Below, one piece after another: positions 1 to 7,242 of a DNA stretch of 17,929 nucleotides; the first letter of the stretch is position 1, and every line of letters begins with the position of its first letter. The notes beneath the pieces are model-generated. The model was not told where the DNA came from and did not search any database. It saw only the letters and a list, made by a program, of their open reading frames with translations. The position numbers and the translations under genes are program-made. This DNA is from Lachnospiraceae bacterium UBA1760 (GTDB lineage Bacteria > Bacillota > Clostridia > Lachnospirales > Lachnospiraceae). The stretch is taken from the NCBI GenBank assembly GCA_002314775.1, contig DCHE01000027.1:122621-140549 (forward strand). The letters run 5' to 3'.

Positions 1-39
1 TTCTTCATAGTAAATATTATCAAATTTTCCTGCACCCAT
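1..39 (-). CDS. 5' end of an unidentified gene, cut by the window edge
   Basis: An ATG at 39-37 opens a frame that stays open to base 1 and reads MGAGKFDNIYYEE. A good ribosome binding site (AGGAGAG on the minus strand, in 46-54) lies a suitable distance upstream, and a candidate promoter lies at 138-160. Only 13 codons are visible, so no family can be assigned. It lies beyond the terminator at 214-255 and therefore appears to be a separate transcription unit from the c-di-GMP/exopolysaccharide operon upstream of it. Confidence 0.55.
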   Translation of the reverse strand, partial: MGAGKFDNIYYEE

Positions 40-137
40 TTTTATCTCTCCTTTTTATAATATTCCGACTCTTTATTATCATGTTTCTAAATCATGCTCA
101 GTTCACCAAATCACAAAAAAACCTGCTTGTATAACTT

Positions 138-160
138 ATTATAATCACACTTAGTGTTAT
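138..160 (-). promoter_or_regulatory. Candidate -10 box with an adjoining palindromic operator
   Basis: On the minus strand a perfect TATAAT lies at 143-138, about 100 bases upstream of the ATG at 39. Immediately upstream, 144-160 forms a near-perfect 17-bp dyad of the form ATnACACTnAGTGTnAT. No convincing -35 box is seen at 17 bp; ATGACA at 171-166 is 22 bp away. A dyad filling the spacer fits an operator for a repressor or activator, but the bound factor is unknown. The rest of 40-213 shows no other gene. Confidence 0.35.
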
Positions 161-213
161 AGAAGTGTCATAGTCAGTCATAATACGCATTAATCCCCTC
201 TCATCATTTATCC

Positions 214-255
214 AAAAAAGCATCTCCTGCCTGATAAAGGTATGAGATGCTTTTT
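214..255 (-). terminator. Intrinsic terminator closing the operon
   Basis: A 12-bp perfect inverted repeat (AAAAAGCATCTC at 215-226, GAGATGCTTTTT at 244-255) encloses a 17-base loop. Read on the minus strand it is followed by a U-run, and because the stem is flanked by A and T runs it could work in both directions. It lies about 40 bases after the stop codon of the GGDEF/EAL gene and is the only strong terminator seen between there and 11703. Confidence 0.85.
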
Positions 256-294
256 AGAACCTAATAGTATATACTTAGCTGAATGACACCTTCT

Positions 295-3200
295 TTAATT
301 CGATTTTCCAAAATTTTTGAGATAACTCTCAAATTCCTCCACTGGAAGAGGTCTTGAGTAATAGTATCCCTGCACACTGTCACAGCCCATCTCGCGAAGT
401 GCCATAATCTGCTCCTCGGTCTCAACACCCTCTGATACAGTCTTAAGCTTTAATCCCCTTGCCATACTGATAACGTAAGAGAGAACCTTTCTCTTCTTCT
501 CATCATGGAACTGCTTCATGAAGGACATATCCAGCTTCAGTACATCAATCGGAAGCGAACCGAGTATGTTAAGAGATGAATAGCCTGCCCCAAAGTCATC
601 CATCTCAATCTGAATTCCCATCGACTTAACCTGGTTTGCAAAGCTTATCAGTCTGTCGATATCTCCTGCTGCAACAGACTCAGTAACCTCTATATGAACA
701 TACTTTGCATCAATGCCAAACTCATAGAAATTCTTCTTAAGATCTGACAAATATTCCTTGCTCATGACATCGACTCTTGAGCAGTTTACCGAAACCGGCA
801 CAATCGGAAGGCCTCGTACCTGCCACTCCTTCTGTCTTACGCAAACCTGCTTCCATATGTAGGTATCCAGCTTTGCGATAAATCCATTTTTCTCAAAAAG
901 CGGAATGAACTCTGCCGGCGAGATAAATCCATACCTTGGATTTATCCATCTAACAAGGGCCTCCGCTCCAATCAGCTTTCCAGTCGCAGTGTCATGCTTT
1001 GGCTGGTAGAAAACCTTGAACTGTTCTTCTGAAATTGCAACCTCCATGTTAGCCTCAAGGTATCTTTCCTTGTCATAGGCTGCCTGGTAGCTCTCATCAT
1101 AAACTGCGTAAAGAACGTCGTACTTTTTCTTTATTGACTTAAGAGCAATCATAGTCCTGTCACAGATGACATCCATAGGAAGGCTCTTATCAATCATATG
1201 GTAGACTCCGAACTTCATGGAGAAGTTGTAGTCCTTATTCTTCTCGAGTACAGCACGATTTGATATTTCAATCGCATCCCTGTAGTCAACCTCGCTTGAA
1301 TCAACCAGTGCGACAAACTGGTCACCGCCGTATCTTCCGTAGATAGCTCTGTCGTTCCAGTTATCCTTAACTGTTTTTGCAATAGCCTTAAGCAGATTGT
1401 CTGCCCCTACTCGACCACACTGTTCATTTATATCCTTGAAATCCTTAACATCAAGGATGTAAATGTCATAATTTCTTTCAGGATTATTCTGAATCATAAC
1501 ATTCGCATGATAGAAAAATGCCTGCTTTGTGTAAATTCCTGTTAAATCATCATACTCAATGGCAGAAACCATAGCAGCAGATTCATAATAATTAATCGAA
1601 CGGTTGATTCTTGAAGTCAGGACATCCACATTATAAGGGGTTGCAACAAAATCAATAACTCCGCTATCGATACAGCCCTGCTCTGCCTCTGGCGAGTTGT
1701 TCTCGGAAATGACAATTACCGGGATTCTCGAAGCATACTTGAGTGATTTCTTCTGCTTCAGGAAGGTCTTATATTCCGAGATGTCATACTGTACTGAGAT
1801 AAGTATGGTTGATATCTCTGTGTAGCTCTCTCTCAGCTTATTTATAGCCTCATCCATACTTGTAAAGGCTATTATCTCGAAGGCATTAGTGAGGGATTCT
1901 ATGATATCCTGCATGTACCTTTCATTTTCCCCGATGACCATAACCTTACTGATGAGGGCAGCATTTACGTCGTACTCAGCCACATTTTGCTTCTTTTTCG
2001 TTCTTCCCTGGGCAAGACTAAACTCCTCAGTCCCACTTTCTTTAACACTATTTTTAAATTCAGTCTTATTATCCTGAACAGAATAACGCTCAATTGCTCT
2101 CAGATACAGATAAAGCTGCTGGTCCTTTGGTGTATACTCAGGTGCCGGTATAAGCTCAATAATTATGTACTCGAAGGAATCCTTTACCTTTCTTCTGTAC
2201 CTTATATCCAGTATCTCATAGCCTCTTGCGAAGTAGTTTCTTATGTAAGAGAGATTGACCTTTGTCTTAAGCTCTTTAATATCCTCCTCAAAAACTTCAT
2301 CTGATTCCAGATATCTCGCTGCCATCTCGGAAAACTTTGCCTTCTGCAGAACTATTGGGTCCTCAGTCTTAAAGATAGTCTTAATAATCCTAAAACGGTC
2401 ATTTGTTGCGTCTATCTGAAGAATCTGGTCATAGGTGCTTCCTATAATATCTCTCGCAATAGTCTCAGAGCTTCTGTCTGTTCCCACGCTCTCGTAGTAT
2501 TTTTCCTTCGCCTTGTACATCTCGTACTCTGCATTTTTTACAAGCTTTTCTATATCAAAATCTGTGTGAACCTGACCATGCTTCTCGTATTTTATGACGC
2601 TCTCAACGGCCATTCCTCTTGAGAGTGAATATCCCTTCTTGGTAAAGATATCCATAAGGGAGTCAACCTTACTCTCAACATCTGAGTAGCCAGTGTCAAC
2701 AACAAAGGCAACAAACTCATCTCCGCCAATTCTGTAGGCATTTTTCTCCCCGAAGGCCTTACTCAGTCCGAGAGCTACGAATTTTAAGATTTTATCCGCC
2801 TCGATATTGCCCTTACTGTTATTGATGTCGTGGAAGCCATTGATATCAAAGAATATACATGCAATTGATCTCTTGGCCTTCTTGATGTATCCCGGAAGTG
2901 AATCCCTGAATGCGTCTCTGTTTCTGATTCCGGTTAAAGCATCTGTTACATACATAACCTCAATTCTATATTCATTTAAAATTCTCTGGGTTTCATGTTT
3001 TAGAAGATATGCCTGAATTGAGAGTCCAACCCCTCCGAACACCAGGGCACCGAGAATATCCAGTATCTTAACCGATGGTATCTCGAAGATTGTTGCCATA
3101 CATATAAATACGATGATTGCGCAGACCTGAACGCCTAGGCATTTTACAGGCAAATCTATGAAAAGTACAGAGGTCGCAACAAGAATAACCATAAATGCAA

Positions 3201-3558
3201 CCGCTCTTGTGTCCGGATAGAAAACTGTCTCCATCACAATTGCAAAGGCATACATGGTTCCGACAAACATATGAATCGCCCTGTACTGATATTTAGGGAA
3301 AAGGTCTACCAAAAACCACTCGTAGATTGATACTCCAAGAACAACTGCACCACAGGCACAGTATGGAATGAATCTTCTTGATATTCCACCTAATGTTTTG
3401 ATGGAATATGCCATAATAAATCCAATGCAAAGAAGGCCGACGATGGAGAAAATCTTCAAGGCCTGCCTGTTTCTTTTAAGTATAATCGGCTCTATGCTGT
3501 TTTTATCATCCTCTGACATTGAATAATTGTAGAGGAAATCCTTGATTGAACTAAACAT
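295..3558 (-). CDS. Membrane c-di-GMP turnover protein: 6 TM, GGDEF, degenerate REC, degenerate GGDEF, EAL
   Basis: This 1087-aa protein starts with about six membrane helices (residues 31-186). A GGDEF domain follows (about 200-355) with an intact GGDEF at 278-282 and no RxxD inhibitory site at the usual spacing. Next come a region of unclear fold (about 365-500) and a receiver-like domain (about 537-655) that lacks the acidic pocket, the phospho-acceptor Asp and the conserved Lys. A second GGDEF-like domain reads GGDQF at 744-748 and is probably inactive. The C-terminal EAL domain (about 835-1085) keeps E866, N925, E957, T959/E960, D987/D988, K1008, E1043 and Q1063, so it should be a competent c-di-GMP phosphodiesterase. 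The first GGDEF may make c-di-GMP, so the protein may be bifunctional. It is the last gene of the operon, 35 bases after the dehydratase gene, with an AGGA ribosome binding site. It could close a feedback loop with the c-di-GMP riboswitch at the operon head. Confidence 0.93.
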   Translation of the reverse strand: MFSSIKDFLYNYSMSEDDKNSIEPIILKRNRQALKIFSIVGLLCIGFIMAYSIKTLGGISRRFIPYCACGAVVLGVSIYEWFLVDLFPKYQYRAIHMFVGTMYAFAIVMETVFYPDTRAVAFMVILVATSVLFIDLPVKCLGVQVCAIIVFICMATIFEIPSVKILDILGALVFGGVGLSIQAYLLKHETQRILNEYRIEVMYVTDALTGIRNRDAFRDSLPGYIKKAKRSIACIFFDINGFHDINNSKGNIEADKILKFVALGLSKAFGEKNAYRIGGDEFVAFVVDTGYSDVESKVDSLMDIFTKKGYSLSRGMAVESVIKYEKHGQVHTDFDIEKLVKNAEYEMYKAKEKYYESVGTDRSSETIARDIIGSTYDQILQIDATNDRFRIIKTIFKTEDPIVLQKAKFSEMAARYLESDEVFEEDIKELKTKVNLSYIRNYFARGYEILDIRYRRKVKDSFEYIIIELIPAPEYTPKDQQLYLYLRAIERYSVQDNKTEFKNSVKESGTEEFSLAQGRTKKKQNVAEYDVNAALISKVMVIGENERYMQDIIESLTNAFEIIAFTSMDEAINKLRESYTEISTILISVQYDISEYKTFLKQKKSLKYASRIPVIVISENNSPEAEQGCIDSGVIDFVATPYNVDVLTSRINRSINYYESAAMVSAIEYDDLTGIYTKQAFFYHANVMIQNNPERNYDIYILDVKDFKDINEQCGRVGADNLLKAIAKTVKDNWNDRAIYGRYGGDQFVALVDSSEVDYRDAIEISNRAVLEKNKDYNFSMKFGVYHMIDKSLPMDVICDRTMIALKSIKKKYDVLYAVYDESYQAAYDKERYLEANMEVAISEEQFKVFYQPKHDTATGKLIGAEALVRWINPRYGFISPAEFIPLFEKNGFIAKLDTYIWKQVCVRQKEWQVRGLPIVPVSVNCSRVDVMSKEYLSDLKKNFYEFGIDAKYVHIEVTESVAAGDIDRLISFANQVKSMGIQIEMDDFGAGYSSLNILGSLPIDVLKLDMSFMKQFHDEKKRKVLSYVISMARGLKLKTVSEGVETEEQIMALREMGCDSVQGYYYSRPLPVEEFESYLKNFGKSN

Positions 3559-3593
3559 AGTATAATCCTCTTGGTTGATAAGTTACTAATTCT

Positions 3594-5498
3594 TTATCCT
3601 ACGTGCTTATTAACCTCTTCAGGCTTCTTAAATGTTGGAACTACTATATGAAGCACTCTTCTCACCTCATCATCCAGTCCTGTATCACAGGCAGCCTTAA
3701 GCATGTCAAGCTTTTCCTTTAGCTCCTCAAGGCTGACTGGTTCCTCCTTCTCCTTGAAGATGAGGTTATTATCAGTCTTCTCAAGTGTATCTGATTTAAC
3801 AAGAAGCTCCTCGTAAAGCTTCTCACCTGGTCTAAGACCTGTCTCTATTATCTCGATATCATCCTGACCACTGAGCCTTATCATATTCTCAGCCAGATCC
3901 CAGATTTTAACCGGCTCACCCATATCGAGAACGAATAGCTCTCCGTTTTTTGCCATTGCACCACTTGTAAGTACAAGCTGGGAGGCCTCTGGAATTGTCA
4001 TGAAATATCTTATTATTCTCTTATCCGTTACTGTAACCGGGCCGCCAGCACCAATCTGTCTCTTGAAAAGAGGAATAACTGAGCCTGCTGAGCCAAGAAC
4101 ATTTCCAAATCTGGTTGCGGAGCACTTCATACCCTCCACCGTGCTGTAGGCCTGCATAATCATCTCACAGACACGTTTTGTGGCACCCATAACATTTGTA
4201 GGATTAACTGCCTTGTCGGTGGAAACCATCATGAAACGGCCAACCCTAAACTCATGGCAGAGCTCAACAACAACCTTTGTTCCAAATACATTGTTCATAA
4301 CCGCCTCGACACAGTTCTTCTCCATAAGTGGAACGTGCTTATGTGCGGCTGCATTTATAACGATATCAGGATGATACTCCTCGAAGATTCTTCTCATACC
4401 TCTCTTGTTGGTAATCGAACAAATCTCAACCCTGATATCAAGCTTTTTCTTATATGCAAATAACAGTCCCTGCTGCAAATCGTAGGCACAGTTCTCATAA
4501 ATGTCCACGATTACGATCTGCTTTGGCCCCATCTTGGCAAGCTGTCTGCAAAGCTCGGAACCAATTGAACCGCCGCCTCCAGTCACAAGAATCTTCTTAT
4601 CCTTGTAGTAAACGCTCGTACTCTCGTCCACCACCTGAAGCGAATCACGGTTTAGCAAGTCCTCAATCTCGAACTCTCTGATTCGACGCTTTCTCTCTGG
4701 CATCTGAAGAGTTGGATAGTCATAGGTTCTTACCTCGAAGCCATTTGACTTAAAATACTCGTAGATACGCATCTTGTCTGCAGGCTTTGCACTCGGAATT
4801 GCAAGTACGATGATGTGAATATCATGCTCCTTCAGGTACTCAATTCCAGCTATATCTATTGGATATACTGCATATCCGTTAACCTTTTTACCTATTTTGG
4901 TCGGGTCCTCGTCGAAGAAACACATTGGAAGATAGGTCTCACGAGCATTATTCTCCAAGGATTCAACTAACTCAACGCCTCCCTTTCCGGCTCCGACAAT
5001 CGCAATTTTCTTTACCGTGGAGGTATCCATTCTTTTTATCTCAACCTTTCCGTGTGCAAAAATTCTAAGCAGCATTCTAAGAATTGCACCGAGGAAGTTG
5101 TCCTGGTCGTAGTATTTGTAGCAGTATCTGTAGGCAAGTCTCATCTCGAGAGTAACAAGTGTGAGACAGCCCGTAAAGGATATTACCTTAACTGCCTCGA
5201 TTGGATAGTAAGGCAGTCCCCTCTGTAGAAGCAGGTAGATTATACTTGCTCCCGCATCCACTGCGATAAGACGCATATAGCACTGAATTCCGCCATATCG
5301 CCAAACCTGGTTATACACAAAACCACAGATTCTGCACACTGAATACACCAGCACCGAAAGCACCAGTTGATAGTGAATGGTCTCCCAATCCATCTCATGC
5401 TTCAAATGATAGTGGCCGAAAAACAGTGAAAACACTGCTAAAAATATAATAAAATCAAAGAAAAACAGCGGTACGCTTTTCTTGTTTGGTTCTTCCAT
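3594..5498 (-). CDS. EpsC/CapD/PglF-type nucleoside-diphosphate-sugar 4,6-dehydratase (membrane)
   Basis: The 634-aa product has about four N-terminal membrane helices (between 10 and 125). A first Rossmann domain starts with VGAGKGG (168-174), and the C-terminal SDR dehydratase domain starts with TGGGGSIGSE (306-315). The active-site region reads STDKAVNPTNVMGATK (426-441), with Met where classical SDR enzymes have Tyr. This S-M-K arrangement is the hallmark of the large WbpM/PglF/CapD group, which converts UDP-GlcNAc to UDP-4-keto-6-deoxy sugars for surface glycans. Motifs RFGNVLGS (463-470) and GLRPGEKLYEE (554-564) are also typical. Length and topology match the full-length family. In Gram-positive exopolysaccharide loci it sits beside the chain-length/BY-kinase proteins, as here. 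The exact sugar stereochemistry cannot be read from the sequence. The ribosome binding site is AGGGAAG. Confidence 0.93.
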   Translation of the reverse strand: MEEPNKKSVPLFFFDFIIFLAVFSLFFGHYHLKHEMDWETIHYQLVLSVLVYSVCRICGFVYNQVWRYGGIQCYMRLIAVDAGASIIYLLLQRGLPYYPIEAVKVISFTGCLTLVTLEMRLAYRYCYKYYDQDNFLGAILRMLLRIFAHGKVEIKRMDTSTVKKIAIVGAGKGGVELVESLENNARETYLPMCFFDEDPTKIGKKVNGYAVYPIDIAGIEYLKEHDIHIIVLAIPSAKPADKMRIYEYFKSNGFEVRTYDYPTLQMPERKRRIREFEIEDLLNRDSLQVVDESTSVYYKDKKILVTGGGGSIGSELCRQLAKMGPKQIVIVDIYENCAYDLQQGLLFAYKKKLDIRVEICSITNKRGMRRIFEEYHPDIVINAAAHKHVPLMEKNCVEAVMNNVFGTKVVVELCHEFRVGRFMMVSTDKAVNPTNVMGATKRVCEMIMQAYSTVEGMKCSATRFGNVLGSAGSVIPLFKRQIGAGGPVTVTDKRIIRYFMTIPEASQLVLTSGAMAKNGELFVLDMGEPVKIWDLAENMIRLSGQDDIEIIETGLRPGEKLYEELLVKSDTLEKTDNNLIFKEKEEPVSLEELKEKLDMLKAACDTGLDDEVRRVLHIVVPTFKKPEEVNKHVG

Positions 5499-5547
5499 CT
5501 TTTCTTCCCTTGTCCCCGTGAATTTTGGGAATAAACTCCCACTTTTA

Positions 5548-5576
5548 AAAATACAACAAATCCGCTAATGCGTCAA
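5548..5576 (-). promoter_or_regulatory. Possible weak internal promoter before the dehydratase gene
   Basis: In the 109-base gap between the BY-kinase and dehydratase genes, the minus strand carries TTGACG (5576-5571), a 17-base spacer, and TATTTT (5553-5548). The -35 matches 5 of 6 and the -10 matches 4 of 6. There is no clear terminator in the gap, so readthrough from upstream is expected and any promoter here would be secondary. Confidence 0.25.
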
Positions 5577-5607
5577 TCAAAGTATATAGCAAATGCCCCT
5601 GTGGATG

Positions 5608-7242
5608 TTACTCATCCTCTTTCTTGCTAATATCCACAACTGGTGCATCGAGGAGCTCCTTATGCTCCTTCTCCCACTGCTCCCATTCCTTCTCCTGCTC
5701 GGATTTCTCACGCTTTTTGTAAGGCTTTCCGGAGTCAGTGCTTCCATAACCATAGCCGTAGCCATAGCCATAGCCGTAGCCGTAACCATAGCCGTAACCA
5801 CGACGACCAACCTTGCCAAGAGTTTTAACTCCATTTACAACGCAGCCTATTATCTTGGTTCCAGACTTGTCGAGTCGTCCTATGGAATCACGAATCATCT
5901 CCATGCTTGCACCGTCGAATCTGACTACGAGCAGGGCGATATCCGCAAGGAGATTAAGACTCATGGTATCCGCAACCTGACCAACTGGTGCTGTATCCAT
6001 GAATACTACATCATAGTCCTGCTTTATCTCAGACACAAGTTCAAATAAATCTGTATCGTAAGGAAGTGGCCTTCTCTCAAGAATAGCTGGGAGAATATCC
6101 AGCTTTCCTGTAAGATGGGTAACCGCTTCATCTAAAGTAGTCTCGCCTCTGTAGAGGGCATTTATGGATCTCTCGTACTCAACCTTATTAAGGAACATTC
6201 CACCGAGTCTTGGGTTTCTTGTATCAAAGTCGATAACCAGTGTCTTAAGTCCAAGCTCTGACATCTGAACAGCAAGTCTTGATGTAACTGTTGTCTTTCC
6301 TTCGTTCTGAGCAGCCGATGTAATGTAGATACAAGGGTGCTTCATATTCACAATTCTGGTCTTTAAAATGTGTGCAAGGGAAGCATAATTATCCAGAATT
6401 GCTGCATTATCCTCATCCCCTACCTCCTCAAGAAGAAGGTTTCTCTTCTTTTTGAAGTAATTCTTTCTGTTTGGAATCTCACCTAAAACCTCAAGGTTGT
6501 AGTTCTTCTCCATATCCCTTGCCGATAAAAGAGTTGGTCGAAGCAGCATCTCAAGTACCGCAAAGCCTGCACCAACTGCACAGCCAAGAATCATCATGAT
6601 AACCCACATTGAGGCGTTAATATTTCCACCTATAATGTACTTGGATTTAGGTTCATTTATAACTGAAACCGAGCCAATCTTCAGAGTATCTACCAGAATT
6701 TCCGGTGCAACCGTATTGATGGCTGTGAGTATCTCTACACCCTCCTGGGCACTTCTCCAGTAAAGAGTTATCTGAACAACCTGAGTCTCGTTGTACTGAG
6801 TCATAACCATGTTGTCAGCAATATTCTTTGTCGATACACCGAGAAGATTAAGCCTGTCAACCGCTGCATTTAATGTTCTGTCACTCTTAAGGACAAATAT
6901 TACCGAATCTACCATATTCTCAGCCAGATAGATATCTGTGGAATCCGGGTTTGCTGATTCTGCAACAAAGAGTCCATTTTTATTCTGAGAGGTTACCGCA
7001 ATGTCTGTTGTGATTGCATACTGCTTGTTGACCTCGCCCTTGAGGTAGGAAACCACTGACAGGGCAACGCCCACGCAAAGTCCAACCAGGGTGCAGACTA
7101 TAATAAGAAGCATATGCTTTTTAATTGCAAACATGAGGTCAGAGAGTCTTATCTGATCCTGCTTTTGAACCTCTGGTCTTGCATTGTGGTGCTTAACCGG
7201 TATGTTTTGACTGTTGTCATTTTCATTATTTACATCACTCAC
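5608..7242 (-). CDS. Wzz-type chain-length determinant fused to a bacterial tyrosine kinase
   Basis: This 544-aa protein combines a Wzz-like membrane module with a BY-kinase domain. The Wzz part has membrane helices at about 43-66 and 211-235 around an extracellular segment. The kinase domain has Walker A in SAAQNEGKTT (309-318, K316), Walker A' in LVIDFDTR (335-342) and Walker B in DVVFMD (411-416). Such proteins control polymer length and export of exopolysaccharide through cycles of autophosphorylation on C-terminal tyrosines. Here that cluster is a strict Gly-Tyr repeat with nine Tyr (483-499), followed by a further highly charged tail of about 44 residues. In many Firmicutes the two modules are separate CapA/CapB-type proteins; here they are one chain. 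The start is GTG at 7242, overlapping the upstream stop as GTGA, with AGGAGGG upstream, which implies translational coupling to the MotB-like gene. Confidence 0.92.
   Translation of the reverse strand: MSDVNNENDNSQNIPVKHHNARPEVQKQDQIRLSDLMFAIKKHMLLIIVCTLVGLCVGVALSVVSYLKGEVNKQYAITTDIAVTSQNKNGLFVAESANPDSTDIYLAENMVDSVIFVLKSDRTLNAAVDRLNLLGVSTKNIADNMVMTQYNETQVVQITLYWRSAQEGVEILTAINTVAPEILVDTLKIGSVSVINEPKSKYIIGGNINASMWVIMMILGCAVGAGFAVLEMLLRPTLLSARDMEKNYNLEVLGEIPNRKNYFKKKRNLLLEEVGDEDNAAILDNYASLAHILKTRIVNMKHPCIYITSAAQNEGKTTVTSRLAVQMSELGLKTLVIDFDTRNPRLGGMFLNKVEYERSINALYRGETTLDEAVTHLTGKLDILPAILERRPLPYDTDLFELVSEIKQDYDVVFMDTAPVGQVADTMSLNLLADIALLVVRFDGASMEMIRDSIGRLDKSGTKIIGCVVNGVKTLGKVGRRGYGYGYGYGYGYGYGYGYGSTDSGKPYKKREKSEQEKEWEQWEKEHKELLDAPVVDISKKEDE
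5746..5799 (-). repeat. Hexanucleotide repeat encoding (Gly-Tyr)9
   Basis: Nine consecutive copies of a 6-base GGY-TAY unit encode nine Gly-Tyr dipeptides in the BY-kinase tail. Third-position C/T differences between units show the tract is not freshly expanded. Loss or gain of a unit keeps the frame and would change the number of phosphorylatable tyrosines. Confidence 0.9.

Noticed and set aside
5593..6048. Plus-strand reading frame antisense to the BY-kinase tail
   Set aside because: Its Ala/Ile/Val repeat is just the complement of the Gly-Tyr tract, and the minus-strand frame has full kinase motifs.
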